A stretch of 64,000 nt of DNA from Cryptomeria japonica (taxonomy: Eukaryota > Streptophyta > Pinopsida > Cupressales > Cupressaceae). Positions within the stretch are counted from its first letter, which is position 1, and each line of letters starts with the position of its first letter. Both the position numbers and the translations under genes were made by a program. Location of the stretch: assembly GCF_030272615.1 (NCBI RefSeq), contig NC_081409.1, positions 26,049,406 to 26,113,405 on the forward strand, in the 5' to 3' direction. Positions 1-13,035 of the stretch are shown here, piece after piece. The notes beneath the pieces were generated by a model, which did no database searches, was not told where the DNA came from, and was given only the letters and a program-made list of their open reading frames with translations.

Positions 1-2
1 GC

Positions 3-389
3 TCACAAAAAGACATCAAAGGTAGGCATGGTGAAACGAACACCCAAGCCATCCATGGTGGAGTAGAAAGCAAAGGCAAAAAATTGAAAATGATCCTGAA
101 GCTTCGAAAAAATCAAATGAATGCACTCTGTGTCTGTCTTGATCTTGCCACATCCCTGAAGAATAGATCGGGTAGTCTTGAACTTGTTCAAAAAATCTTC
201 AATGGTGGGAACGGAATCAGGGGACAAAGAAACCAACTCTGCCTCAATCTGTAATGCCTGAATATTATTAACCCTCCCAAAGAGAGAATCAAACTTCAAC
301 CACATAGCCCGAGGAGTGAGCAACTCATCAAGGTGAAACAGAAGACTATCTGAGATATGCAAGGAGAGCAAACCCATGGCCTCATCCAT
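3..389 (-). CDS. copia gag fragment (UBN2 / retrotran_gag_2 type)
   Basis: The reading frame carries the copia Gag pattern: TPRAMWLKFDSLFG, then NIQALQIEAELVSL, then TIEDFLNKFKTTRSILQGCG. The family uses this region to form virus-like particles. It belongs to the element whose 5' LTR is at 1926-2277 and is a fossil piece. Confidence 0.6.
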   Translation of the reverse strand: MDEAMGLLSLHISDSLLFHLDELLTPRAMWLKFDSLFGRVNNIQALQIEAELVSLSPDSVPTIEDFLNKFKTTRSILQGCGKIKTDTECIHLIFSKLQDHFQFFAFAFYSTMDGLGVRFTMPTFDVFL

Positions 390-1079
390 CTTGTTCCTGT
401 GCTAAAGAAGCTCATAAGGACGCTGCAATACAGGTTGAACCTCATCCAAACAAGACCACAACCCTCATGCCCTAAGAAGCCTCGTGATGTGGGGCTTCTA
501 GGTGTGATAGTTGTGTGAAGTCAACAACTCAACTGAAGGATCTGCCATGAAAACAAAACTCTGTACCTGCACTTGCACCTACTTGTTGGTTTTTAATTAT
601 GTGATCTTTAAGAATAGATAGAAGATGTAGAAGGGTTTGTTTATTTTGATAGTTTTGGTGTTCTGGATTTCTGATATAAATGACAGAAAGCAAGAAAAAA
701 ACACCCCCCCACAATAGATAAACCCAAACCCTAGTACATACTGATGAGAAGGAAGTAGTGCAGAAGCAAAAAAACTTCAAACTGAGATCTCATGTACCTA
801 ATGAAAATTATGAGAAAAAAGATCACAAATATTAATAGAGCATGCTAAGATCTTTCCAACGCCTATTCGTTTTCGAAAAACAAAGTCCGTTTGCCCATTC
901 TATGGCCCCGAAAGTTCAAAAAAGAGGCCCGACTTTGACTGAAAAAAAGTACAGTCAAACAACAAATTTGGGAAAAAAATCCAACTCCACGACATCCATC
1001 TCGGAACCAGCTTTCCGACGCCTATACCTTTTCCAAAAACTGACTCTGGATGCTCAAGATAGGGCCAAAAAATGAACCC

Positions 1080-1500
1080 CCCCTCAAAAAGCCTAGAGGG
1101 TGGTGGTCTAGTGGAGGAGCCAGGCTCCAGTGGCGCACCGACGACGCTCCGGCAGCTCTCCAAGGAGGAGCGGTGAGCGGCGGAGGAGGAGGCTAAGCGG
1201 AGGTGGCGGGGCGCTGTTACCTGGGCGACGTTGGTGGCTGCGTGGCAGGCGGTGTTGGGTTGGTTGAGCGGAGTTGCAGTCAGGCGGAGCGCGGGCAGTG
1301 GGCAACGCGGCGGGGGCTATAGGGTTGAGCCGGCGGAGGGGGCCTTAGACGTGACGACGGCCGCAGGGGGGTGCCAGCGGCGGTGGCCTCAGGTGCCGGA
1401 AGGCAGGGGCTGGTGGCAACCGCAAGGGCCGGAAGGGGCCGGCGGGGCTGGACTGACAGGTCCGGCAGGCCGTACAGTGATCGAACTGTTAGGTCCAGTA
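1080..1500 (-). other. GC-rich leader of the left-edge copia element
   Basis: A CpG-rich island rises sharply out of AT-rich flanks, between the gag fragment and the LTR. Several frames are open only because of base composition. Words such as ccgtacgg and the upstream ctttcc(a/g)acg motifs recur in the leader of the element at 41208-43947. It is probably the untranslated RNA leader. Confidence 0.5.
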
Positions 1501-1925
1501 CCCTACGCAAAAACCCAAATTTTTTTGAAAAAAAAAACTGCCTTTTTTTGCCTTTTTACCTTTTTTTTATTTTTTTTTTGTGATTTTTTTTTTAAAATAA
1601 AAAATTCAGCCTACATGTCATAAGAAGGCAAAAAAAAAATTGAAATTTTTTTTTTCTCAATTTGCATGCCAGAGCCGTACGGCCTAGTTTTGGAGAAAAA
1701 ATTCACCCAGATGCTCAGGAGTCAAAAATAGACAAATTTAATATGACTATAGGGGTTTTTGGACCTTTTGAGCACGATGGTGAGGTCCGTTTAGGCCCAG
1801 AGTGCTTAGAAAAAAAGGCCTTTCCCTAAGCACACAAAAAAATTGCTTAAAACCCCAGATTTGCTTCCAATGCAAAAGTTCTCAAAAATAGGAACAGATA
1901 GTTGCAGATCTGAGCTTTGATACCA

Positions 1926-2277
1926 TGTTGGACTTGAGAAACACAACACCATAGGAGCCTAAAGATCTTCTGCAAGCTAAAACAATCTGTCACAAGGAGA
2001 AGCAAAGAAGCAAAAACAATCTGTAAAACAAAACACAGGAAAATATGCTCAAAAGAGGAGAGGTCAATATTCACCAAAATGTGTAATGACATAATAATAC
2101 AAAGAAAAGAAAAATAACCTCTAATAGGTCAAAAACCTAGGCTTGCACATAATAATTAATAAAAGAATTAATTATTATGCACCTAATGTTAGCTTAAGTG
2201 TAAAAAGATAATAGGGAACTTAAAGAATTAAACAAATATTGTTTAATTAGTCAAGTAAATATCCAATTACTCTAACA
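1926..2277 (-). repeat. 5' LTR of the left-edge copia element
   Basis: The 352 bp block is bounded by tgttgg and ctctaaca on the plus strand and sits directly against the Met-tRNA primer-binding complement. The other LTR is outside the window. No target-site duplication can be tested. Confidence 0.7.
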
Positions 2278-3660
2278 TCTTTGCATAGCATTATGACACA
2301 ATTGTTAAATAAAAATATGTTGAAATTTCCTCCCATCAAGCCAATTGATACCTCCAAACCTTTGCCACCATATCATGATCCCAAAATCTTTTTCCAGTAT
2401 CATCGTCAACCCGGTCATGACACTGAAAAGTGTTATTCCTTAAGGAGTAGGATTCAAGACTTTATTGATAACAATACCATATCCATAGATGGTGTGAATG
2501 ACAAAGGAAATAAATCCGTAGCTCCTCCTAATCAAAATCTTCAAATCTTTACTAATCCTTTTCCTTCCCATTCTACTAATGTGGTTGAGTCAGAATCTTG
2601 ATTTTTCTCCTGATCACATTGTCCTTGAGTCTAATGATGTGGTGAATCTTGTTGATAAACCTACACCTCCTAAGGATCTATGCATTGTCTTTGATCCTAG
2701 TTAGACTATTGATGCACCTAATGGCCCACTATATATCACTGTGAAGATCAAAGACAAACTCTCCCAAGGGGTTCTCACTAATCCTGCATGTATGGTGAAT
2801 ATGATCATTGAAGAATATCTTTATACTTTACAATTGCATCAAGTAACATATGATAAATCTGATGTAGTGGTTAAGGTGTATGACAATTTATCTTTCCCTA
2901 TTATTGGTTCTATTACTCTTCCCATTGAGGTTGGTACTAAGTTCTTAGATGTCATTTTTTCTATCATTCCTACATTGAGTCAATTTCATGTGAAGTTGGG
3001 ACATCCTTGGCTCTCTTCTATGAAATAAATTCCTTCTACTATTCATAAATGTCTCAAATTTCCTCATAATAACAAAATCATAACAATTAATCATAGCATG
3101 TATCAACCCATAGTGAGGCATAGAGATATCAACCTCGATTACTTTTGGCCTAAACAATTTGAGCCTCTTAAGCCTTGAAGTGACGTTCTCTTTCAATCTT
3201 ATCAAAAGTGGAAGAATGAGATGATCCTATCTTTGAGTAAGCTTAGAGATCCTATACCTATTCCTCCTCCTCATGATGGACCTAGTCTCCTTCCTACACC
3301 TTCTATTCTTCCTTTATATGATGCAGTACCACCTCCTACATCTTGCAAAGGGAAGCATCTGGCATCTCTTATCTTTGAACCTAGTAGACCTTCTCCCATT
3401 CCTCCTACTTTAAAGGAAGAGAAAAATCCTATGTCCATTGATCCTAAACCATCACAACCTTCAATGGCTAAAACTAAATGAAACTATTATGCAAGAGAAT
3501 GGTGACGAAGACGTCATGCTAAGACTTGTGAACTTGCTTGTCAACCTATTTCCTCCTCGAAGAACCCAAATGCAAACATGATCCCATTTGTCCAGCTTTC
3601 GCCTAACCCTACCTCCATTGGAGACCAATGGACTTATTCGTGTGCATCAAATGGATATTG
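2278..3660 (+). mobile_element. Ty3/gypsy gag-protease remnant
   Basis: At 2281-2600 the frame reads FPPIKPIDTSKPLPPYHDP, then YHRQPGHDTEKCYSLR and IQDFIDNNTI. This is the Gag zinc-knuckle neighbourhood of plant Ty3/gypsy elements of the Athila/Tat type. At about 2741-3028 a retropepsin-like segment follows (SFPIIGSITLPIEVG, LGHPWL), then proline-rich linker sequence to about 3480. No RT, integrase or LTR was found. The element is old, several times broken and truncated on both sides. Confidence 0.7.
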
Positions 3661-4211
3661 TATCTTCTTTCCAGTATCTCTTATTTCATGATTCAGTTAA
3701 TATATTAGTGGAGGATATGTATCATTGGACATCATTGTAATTTTATCATTAATATTGTATTTGAACACTCCTTAGGGAGATTGATGTAATGTTATTTAAT
3801 GTAATTGAAAATCAATGTAAACCTAGAGCACTGGTTAAGTGGTTCAATGTTGGTACCATCTACTATTATGCAGATGGATGTTGTATCATTTCTTATAAAA
3901 AGGCTATCATGGGAACACTTTGTTCGGTGTTTAAATGAACCTAGTGATAATGGTATATGCTCTTATGTTACGCAATTCAATATTGTTAGTTTGTTATGGT
4001 TTAAGATTCTTAGATATTGTTAGAGCGTTGCATAGATAGCGATGTTAGGGAACCCACAAAAGGACTTAGTTTATTTGAAAAAAAATCTTTCGTTTATGCA
4101 TTTGTTATAGTTAATTCCTTATTTGGTTTATAATTATTATGTATTTTGTTTAAAAATAATTATTGCTATACTAATTTGAGTTAGTTGTTGTCCTCTAGGG
4201 TTCCTTAGCAA
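3661..4211. other. No gene recognised
   Basis: AT-rich DNA between the Ty3/gypsy remnant and the lone LTR. Short open frames have no recognisable family pattern. Confidence 0.5.
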
Positions 4212-5300
4212 TGTTAGGATAACCAGTGGACAACTGAGAGGGGGAGTGAATCAGTTGTCAACAGATTATATTAATCAAACCACTTTATAACCTTTAACCG
4301 AAGCACATAAACATTGAATACTGGAATAGTAGAAACAGATACCGGTAAGCAATAAAACTTAAGAATGAAACAAAGAATTAACACAATGCAACTGTACCAC
4401 ATAACACCATGATTTGTACGTGGAAAACCCGGTAAAGGGAAAAACCACAGTGGGAAGCCTACCCACAGTCAGATGATACTTCTACAGAAAGTATGTGATA
4501 CAATGAGGGGCATGCACATGTAGGAAGGCACACTGCCTAGAGTGTATTGCTCATTACAAAGGAGTCTCACTGACTACAGAGAGGTTATAGCCACCTCAAG
4601 ATAATTGGACAACAATCCAGAAGAATGAACTGCCAGAGATAGCATCTACCATGCCTGATTGCAATCTCGGTTAAGCTCAATACCAGAGGCCTTTGACCTC
4701 TTACTTAAACCTAATTCGATCACCTATGATCCACCAAATCTCCTTCGCATATGATATTTCATTCCACGACCACGACACACGATCTACAATGAGATCTTAC
4801 ATCAATTTATACAAACCCTAAGGCCTAAACCAATTAGGTCGGCCACCTAAAAAATATTATGATAAGATCATTACATACATCCATATTACAATGATATGCC
4901 ATGTCGGCCTTAGACCAAAACAACAATAACCAATCCATAGAACATCCCGGTAACGTGTAGAGAACATGCTAACATGATACCAGTCCATAACCTAGATAGG
5001 TACCGAACCTAATCTGGGTCCACCACGCCAAAGCGATGTCTCCAATTAGTCGAGGCATGATCAAAGATCACCTTCTGCATCTTGAATTCCATCTAGAAGC
5101 CGCACCAACACCACTTGCACATCCTGTCAAAGATTCTCGATGAAATCTCTGTCAGTAAAACCTTAAACCCTTACCAGTAACACTAGATCTTCTATCGGTA
5201 ACAAAAACATGTATGTCGGTAGCCAACCATAATAGATAGTGTTGACATCAATGACAAAACATCAATGCAACACATAATCAATTCATCCATATTGCCAACA
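4212..5300 (-). repeat. Lone copia-type LTR
   Basis: The 1,089 bp block runs from tgttaggata to attgccaaca, giving TG...CA on the minus strand. It carries the gagaggggg-agtgaatcag and cgtggaaaacccgg...gggaaaaaccac words also seen in the LTRs at 45781 and 51697. No internal region adjoins it and no exact 5 bp duplication is seen (agcaa against agaag). It is probably an old solo LTR. Confidence 0.6.
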
Positions 5301-6878
5301 AGAAGGGCATTACATGTATAACCTCTTTTTATTTTTTTAGTGAGATATACACTAGGATTTAGTACCCTTATCCACTTATACTTTTCGATATAGAAGACAT
5401 TTAAAGGATAAAAATATAAAATATTTGTAACTACAATTTTTGACATATTATTCATAATAATACTAATTGATAAGTTGGATTTTGTAAAGGAGAGAGTGCC
5501 AAGGGAGGAAGGTACTTAGAAATTGCATAAGACATGTCATTTTTTATTGAATATGTATGAAGTTATATTTATTTGTTGGTTTGACTTTGTTGCATTGATC
5601 TATTGTATCTTCTTTATCACTTCTCTTATGTGTACTTGTTTCTCACCTTTGGAAGTCTTAAATTAAACTATACCAATGTTTTCCCTATACCCACATTTGT
5701 TTTTCTTTAGTTTCACATACAACCTTATGACTATAAAGATATTATTTTGATTATATGTTTTTGAATATTGATACATTATGATGTCAAGTTCTCCTAAGTC
5801 CTATACAAAGGTTCACACCCTCATGACTTTTGTGTGTTGATAATCATGATCTAGAATGAATCAAAATTATCTTTGATTTTTTATCCAACAACCGTATTAA
5901 ATTTAATTTAATATAATTTCTCAATTATATCTATACATTATTTACACATTAAATTATAACTAAAATAAATATTATTTTGTATAATTTTAAACTATTATTA
6001 AATAATTTTATTCTTTATTATGTCGTATTAAATAAAATTTAAATTTTATATATATATATATATATTGTTTCTATAATTATAAAATAGTGTTTTCGATTAG
6101 ATTAAGTGGGTAAGGGTCCCAACTAATTACAAATGTGAACCAAAAACAATCAAAACTTAGGCTTGGAGAACAAGCCCATAAAAATCAAAGAAAGAACAAA
6201 AACACAAACAAGAACAAGCAATAAACAATAGGTTGTTTCCAGGTAGGACATGAGAGTTACCCTATAGATAACCTAGAGAACATCTAAGATTGAAGTAAAA
6301 CAACCTTGAGAACTTTGGTACCAAATAAGGTGGTTCCAAAACGGGGTTATAAAATTTGTGTTATTTTTTCAAAAAAAATTGAAAAATCAAAGCCACAACT
6401 AATTCTACTGATCACGATCACCAATCTGTAAACCAATCTGTAAATTTTAACAATTTTGTGTTATTGACTTTTCGTGTTGTTTTAGAACCATAGTCACGAC
6501 CATCTTTAACACCCTTATTCCATCTATGACCAACCATCACACCAGAACTATCATCCAAATACAAAGACCTAGAAGAACCATATGCAGTCGGAGAAGACAA
6601 AGTGAAAACAATAGGAGCTGCCACCAGATCAACCACAAGACAACTCTGGATAAGAAGCTAGTAAGCAACATATAGCAGTAACACCCAGTAGGTCCAACAT
6701 CCCAAAACAAAACCCTCTTGACAAACAAAGTAGGAGCATATCTTAGTAAGTAGAACCCACTACAATCCAACCCACCACCACCAGTAGAACAATGACATAC
6801 ACATAGAGAAATAGTTTGCAGATCCTCAAATACAGCCCAAGCAATAACCTTAAAAGACAAGGCAATCAAATGGAAAAC
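5301..6878. other. No gene recognised; AT-rich with TA microsatellite
   Basis: Very AT-rich, with a (TA)n run at about 6049-6064. From about 6110 the composition becomes more even, and long frames open on the minus strand to the copia boundary. None shows a known motif. Confidence 0.5.
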
Positions 6879-7245
6879 TGTTAGAAAAAATAAATCTAAA
6901 AACAAATGCCAGTACACGGATGAATTATTCAAAAGATATAACAATCAACAATAAAACTCAAATACACCACAAAGGCGGAGAATATAAACTGTTGTATTTT
7001 CTCTGAGAATGCAACAAACTTCTTTCATACATTAATTGGCAGAAATAAGAGATATATGCACAATGAAAAATTACAACGAATAGACACTAATGGAAAAATC
7101 ATGAAACTTTTCCAACCAAGAAAAAAACTAAAATAGATAAACTTTGGGAAACAATCCCAACAAATAGTTAAAAAACAAGTTTTTTTTATATTTTAAAATC
7201 CTCCCTAAAAATATTTATAAATCATATTTTTTCTTTATTTTAACA
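6879..7245 (-). repeat. 3' LTR of the 6879-11731 copia element
   Basis: The 367 bp block starts tgttagaaaaaa and ends ttttaaca, matching the block at 11366-11731. The adjacent tcctccct is the complement of a polypurine tract. Confidence 0.85.
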
Positions 7246-10200
7246 TCCTCCCTAAAATCTTATTTGTGGGACAGCTTCTCATCCCTAACAGATTTTTCAA
7301 TTCATTGAAAACTTCTTCCTTCATAGGCTTTGTCAAAATGTCAACAACTTGATCTTTGGACCTGCAAAAAGAAAGTTTGATCTCTTTATTTTTAACCAGT
7401 TCTCTGATGAAGTGAAATTTGATATCAATGTGTTCACTTCTTCCATGAAAGATTGAATTTTTAGAAAGAGCAATGGATGATTGATTATCACAAAATATAA
7501 TTGTTTCCTCTATTTGGGGTTGCATCAATGCTTCAAACAATCTTCGTAACCAAACTGCTTGACAACACGTTGAAGTAGCTGCCACATATTCTGCTTCGGC
7601 TGAGGACAATGCCACAATGGGTTGTTTCTTTGAAGACCATGAAATTATATCTGAACCAAGACTAAAAACATATCCTGAAGTACTTTTCCTATCGTCCTAT
7701 TTTCCAACCCAATCACTATCTGTATAACCTATTAACTTCAAAACACCCTTCTTTTCATAAAAAAAATTCATGATTTGTAGTCCCCTTCACATACCTGAGT
7801 ATTCTTGTAACTACTTGTAGATGAGTATCATGTGGATCCTCCATGAACCTACTTATCAAGCTGACTACAAACATAATATCTAGTCTTGTTTTTGTTAAGT
7901 ACATTAATCTTCCAACCAAACTTTTATACATAGTAGAATCTACCTTATTGCTTTCATCTTTTTTGCTCAACTTCACACCCATAGCAATAGGCACAATTGT
8001 CGGTTTTCTATTTTCCATCTTGAACCTTTTCAAAATATCATTTGCATACTTTTCTTGTGAAATGAAAATCCCATCGCTATTTTGAGTTACTTCAAGACCA
8101 AGATAATAGTGCAACAAACCAAGATCAATCATCTCAAATTCACTCTTCATTGCCATAGAAAAATCTCTAAGCATGTTTTTATTATTCCCAGTATAAAGCA
8201 AATCATCGACATAAATGCATACTATCATAACATCTCCATGTTGTTGTTTTATGAATAAGGTGGGTTCATAAGGACATTTTTCAAAACCTTTTTTTTACAA
8301 ATAGGATTCAATTCTTTCATACCAAACTCAAGGTGCTTGCTTTAAACCATACAAAGATTTATTTAGTTTGAGAACCTTACCTTTATGACATTTAATCTCA
8401 AAACTAGGTGGTTGTTCACTGTAGATTTCTTCCTCCAATACACCATTTAAAAAAGTTGATTTTACATCCATATGAAAGAGATTCCAACCCTTTTGTGTTG
8501 AAAGAGCTAAAATCAAGCGAATAGTATCCATTCTAGCAACAAGTGCAAAAACTTCATTATAATCAATACTTGATTGTTGTTTGTAGCCCTTCACTACCAA
8601 CCTGGCCTTGTATCTATTTACTTTACCTTGCTCGTTGTACTTTGTTCTATACACCCTCTTTACTCCAATTGTCTTCTTATGTTCAGGGAGCTCTGCAAGT
8701 TCCCAAGTTTACTTTTTTTCTCTTCATTCATAGATTTAACCCATTTATCATCTTTTATTGCTTTTGCAAATGTAATAGGATCACAATCAACAAAAAAAAA
8801 GAAAAATGATAAATATCTTCATTTACCTGAACCATTGTTGTTCTTTGATATATATATCTATGACTTGGTGGAGTAAGGCTACCTTCTGATGAAGAAGAGC
8901 TTCTTGTTAGTGAGGATTGTTGAATTCCAATACTACTGGTTCATGTGTTAACAACTAAATTTGGTTGTTGATTGGTAGCTTCATCTTCGATATTAACTTG
9001 TTGATATTTCTCATTCGGTTTCCAACACCACTCCCGATCTTCAAGGAACTTTGCATCTCTACTTGTCACCAACAATTATGTCTCAGGATTATATAACCTG
9101 TATGTCTTGGATTCTTCACTGTATCCAACAAAGATACATTTTTGTGCCTTATCATCCAATTTCTTTCTAAGTGCATTTGGAACATGAGAATAAGTAGTAC
9201 AACCAAAAATTCATAGATGATCTATGTGTGGTTTGTATCCTCCCCATGCTTCTTCCGGTGTCATGCCCCAAACTGACTTTGTAGGACATCTGTTCAAAAT
9301 ATAACCTGCACAAGAAACTACTTCTTCCCAAAAAACTTTGGGTAAATTCTTAACATTAAGCATACTCCTTTCCATATCTAAAATTATTTGGTTTTTCCTC
9401 TCATCTACACCATTTTGCTGAGGTGTATACCTGGTTGTTAGTTGCCTTTTAATGCCATTTTCAATACAAAAATTATGAAAATCATGTGAAATATACTCTC
9501 CACCTCTCTATTAGTCCTTAAAATTATGAGAAAATAGCCACTTTGATTTTCAACTAATTCTTTAAACTCTCTGAATTTCATGAAAGTCTCTGATTTATTT
9601 TTCAAAGGATACACCCAGAGTTTCCTACTGTAGTCATCAATAAATGTCAAAAAATATCTCATGCCAGATAATGAAGCAACCTCAATTGGTCCACATAGAT
9701 CTGAGTGTACTAGCTCCAATGGCTTTGAAGCTCTCCAAGAATCCCTTACTGCAAAGGGTTCTCTATGGTGTTTTCCAATAATACATCCCTCACATTCTTC
9801 ATCCATTTTTTGGATAAACGGTAAACCTGTTATCATGTTCTTTTTATGCAAAAGATTTAGTCCACCAAAATTCAAATGACCAAATCTAAGATGCCATAAC
9901 CACTGTGTGTCCTTTACAAGAGCACTGAAACTTAAATGCATATTGTTTCTGATATTAAGAGAAAACATATTATTAGCAGTCATGGGTATTTTAGTTATCA
10001 ACTTGTTTTTATCATCAACAATAATGCATGTACCATTTTCAAATTTAACAATGTGGCCTTTTGCACAAGTTGACCTACACTTAACATGTTATGTTTTTGG
10101 CCTGTTATATAAGATACATCACCAATATATTTTTTATCACCTTGTTTTGTTGTGATTAATATCCTCCCTTTCCCTATGACCGGTGCAATTGTATCGTTTT

Positions 10201-10336
10201 CCATCTTGACTTCAGATTTGATGGACTCGTCCAAATTCTGAGATATCTCTTTGTGTCCAGTCATATGATTACTGCATACGCTATCAACATACCATTTGTC
10301 ATCATTTACTTCCTTGTTTGTGTTGCATGTTAGCAA
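7235..10336 (-). CDS. copia pol region (PR-INT-RT-RH) of the 6879-11731 element
   Basis: Domains in order on the minus strand: protease with [16 protein letters not shown]-pre-integrase with [17 protein letters not shown] and [14 protein letters not shown]; integrase core with [14 protein letters not shown] and [16 protein letters not shown] with [12 protein letters not shown] and [11 protein letters not shown]; RNase H with [13 protein letters not shown] and VDILTKPM. Family roles are proviral integration and reverse transcription. Fossil, broken. Confidence 0.85.
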
Positions 10337-10342
10337 GACATA

Positions 10343-11347
10343 TCATTCTTTCCCTTCACCTTCATTTGCACATTGGGCTTCCTGTTTACTTTCATCCGCA
10401 ATCTTTTTGCTACATTCAGAAGGAAAGTGACCATACTTTTGACAGTAATAACATTGAATAGATGATTTATTGTACCTCTGAAAACCTCTACCTCTTTGCT
10501 GAAAATTTTCTTTGACTCTACCTCTTTCTTGAGTGAAACTACAATTTTCTCCATCACTTCTATTGGTTCTTTGACCTCTACCTCTTTGTATAAAATGTCC
10601 TTCCATTCCTCTTGATTTTTTGCCTCTTCCTCTTTGTGCAGAAGATGCTTCTGGTGTGGCTTCTTTTTCTTTCATAGATACCTTGCTCTTTAAGGCTTTC
10701 TGAAGTGGCTCCTTTGTTGATTTATTTATTCTATGCTCATGAGTGTACAATGAACCCATAAGCTCATCTACAGATAAAGTCATTAGATCTTTTGATTCTT
10801 CAATAGCTATAACTGCAAGATCATATTTTGCAGGCAAACTTCTTAAAATCTTTTCAAAAAAAATTTGGCCACTCATAACTTCACCATTTGATTTCATTTG
10901 ATTAATTATTCCCATTGTATGAGTAAAGAAATCTCCTAAACTTTCTTAATCTGACATTTGTAAAAGTTCAAAATCTTTTCTAAGCATTTGTAAACAAACT
11001 ATTTTTACTCTTTATGTACCTTCAAATGATTGTGCAAGGAGATCTCATGCTTCTTTGGCCTTTGAAGTGGTTGTAGCTCTTGGAAGGAGAGTTTCATCAA
11101 GACCCTGCACTATGAACAATAATGCTTTCAAATCTTTTTTTCGATTATCCCACAGTAAATCCCTTTCATTTTGTGTGAGGTCTGCTAATGTTGTTGCATC
11201 TGCCTGTTCTGAATACACATTCTGCACAAGATCCCATAGCTCTTGTGATCTGAACAAAATCTTCCTCTGAAAACTCCAAAAATCATAGTTTCTCATTAAA
11301 TTTGGGAATTTGCAGCTACATATTGTTAGCATTTGTCGACATTTCAA
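10343..11347 (-). CDS. copia gag region of the 6879-11731 element
   Basis: The region shows YDFWSFQRKILFRSQELWDL and SLPAKYDLAVIAIEESKDL in the UBN2 Gag domain, then a CCHC knuckle, CYYCQKYGHFPSEC. A fossil, broken copy. Confidence 0.75.
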
Positions 11348-11365
11348 ACCTGCTCTGATACCATA

Positions 11366-11731
11366 TGTTAGAAAAAATAAATCTAAAAAACAAATGCCAG
11401 TACATAGATGAATTATTCAAAAAATATAACAATCAACAATGAAACTCTGACACACCACAGAGGCAAAGAATATAAACTGTTGTATTTGCTCTGAGAATGT
11501 AGCAAACTTCTTTCATACATTTATTGGCAAAAATAAGAGATATATACACAATGAAAAATTACAATGGATAGACACTAATGGAAAAATCTAGAAACTTTTC
11601 CAACCAAGGAAAAAACTACAACAGATAAACTTTGTGAAACAATCCCAACGAACAGTTAAAAAACAAGTTTTTTCTATATTTTAAAATCCTCCCTAAAATA
11701 GTTATAAATCAGATGTTTCTTTATTTTAACA
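11366..11731 (-). repeat. 5' LTR of the 6879-11731 copia element
   Basis: The 366 bp partner of 6879-7245 is preceded in plus coordinates by the complement of the Met-tRNA primer-binding site (gctctgatacca). Confidence 0.85.
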
Positions 11732-12960
11732 AAAAACCCCACCAAACACACCCTGGCACTAAGAAAACAACTCCAAAATGAAGCCCCAAACACGACAGTT
11801 ATTAGTCGCCTCCAACTCAGTGACCCAACCAGAGAAAACAAGAATAGCTAAAACAACCAAAAGAAAACTCCAACCACGTGCATCCTCCTCTTCATTATTT
11901 TTTGAATCCTCACCTAGATCTCCTTCGTCTTCTCTATTCCCCTTGAAACACTCTCTCTCTCACTCTCCCTCATTTTAAATATTATATAATTCTATATTTG
12001 AAATTATTAAATATTTTATTATAGAGTTTCAAAGATAAATCTTTGAAGGATCCAACATGTTGACACATCCAAAGTAAGAAAACGAGAGCATTCATTTTCC
12101 TTTAATTTCTATGTTAGCTATCTATGAGTGAATGTAGATAGAGTAGATTCAAGTACAAAAGCTATGTAAACCTCAAAAAAGAAACCAGCTCATATAGTTA
12201 TGAAATCACAAATGGAACACAATTTAAATAATCAATATGTGACGTAGATAAGATATGCATGTTTATCGATGGATACGTAGACATTGTACATCAATAACAA
12301 AATATAGATGGAGTAGAATGAAGTACAAAAGCCATGTAAAGCTCAAAAAAGAAACCAGAAAGCTCAAATATGACGATCAATGATTTACACAAAACAAGAA
12401 TTCATCATCTCTTCTAATAATAAAAGAGACTAAAAAAAGTAACCATGAAAATTATTTTTTAATAAATAAAATATATATTACCTTTTATTTTTTTAATAAT
12501 AGTACATTATTTTTCATCTTTGATTAAAATAATAATATCCTACTTTTTAAATAAAAATTATCTAATAATTAAAATTATTATCTTTACAAATTAATTTATT
12601 ATTAATGATCGAAATCACTTTCATCGTCATGCATCTTTTCTAGAACTAGTTGAACCGTTCAGTTGAATTGTTCACATAAAAAATGCCTTGATCAAATCAT
12701 TCAGAATGCAAGGCACTGACAAACAGTTGTTACAGCATCAAATAGGCATGTTTTTCCCCTTTTGGAACGCAGTTGCAAGGTTGTCAATTTAATGGGTATA
12801 CATGCACCGATGAACTGTTTTTATGAACAGTTTTTACAGCTGGTTTTGCACTTTTCATAGCATCAAATAGGCATGTTTTCCCTTTCTGGAATTTTCATTG
12901 CACCAAATAGGCATGTTTTCCCTTTCTGGAACGCAGTTCCAAGCTTGTGACCTGTATGAG
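11732..12960. other. No intact gene; AT-rich with short direct repeats
   Basis: CT-rich, gene-like sequence lies next to the copia boundary (11760-11975), then AT-rich DNA. Near 12120-12370 the words gtagatagagtagattcaagtacaaaagc and its relative recur once. At 12738-12942 the phrase caaataggcatgtttt(t)ccc occurs three times. No coding family recognised. Confidence 0.5.
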
Positions 12961-12970
12961 ACAAGCCCAT

Positions 12971-12978
12971 TATATAAT
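12971..12978 (+). promoter_or_regulatory. Candidate TATA box
   Basis: TATATAAT lies 58 bp before the ATG at 13036, a usual plant spacing if transcription starts near 13000. It is the only hint that the signal-peptide fragment downstream was a real gene. No transcript evidence. Confidence 0.4.
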
Positions 12979-13035
12979 CAGCTTCAGTAATTTACATAGC
13001 CAGTGAAGGGTAGTTTGGTGTTGAAGTGAGAAGCA

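Larger units (their letters stand above)
1..2277 (-). mobile_element. Ty1/copia element, 5' half, truncated by the window
   Basis: A minus-strand LTR retrotransposon enters from the left edge. Its 5' LTR lies at 1926-2277. A primer-binding site complementary to initiator Met-tRNA (reverse of gctttgatacca) is at 1914-1925. A long leader with a GC-rich block follows, and a gag fragment lies at 3-389. LTR ends read TG...CA on the element strand. The 3' half is outside the window, so the number of breaks and the age cannot be judged. Confidence 0.75.
6879..11731 (-). mobile_element. Ty1/copia retrotransposon, full length but broken
   Basis: The element is 4,853 bp with LTRs at 6879-7245 and 11366-11731 (about 92% alike by eye, hence an old insertion). 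The Met-tRNA primer-binding complement is at about 11354-11365 and a purine tract complement follows the left LTR. Order on the minus strand is gag, protease, integrase, RT and RNase H, the copia order. Flanks are A-rich (aaaac against aaaaac), so a target duplication is likely but not exact. The coding region has roughly eight breaks. Confidence 0.9.

Noticed and set aside
1108-1623. Several overlapping long frames on both strands
   Set aside because: They lie in the GC-rich leader of a copia element, are rich in R/P/G/A on every frame and lack domain patterns; base composition explains them.
6418-6944. Minus-strand frames of 72 and 135 codons
   Set aside because: The longer one crosses the boundary of the copia LTR at 6879 and neither shows a family motif.
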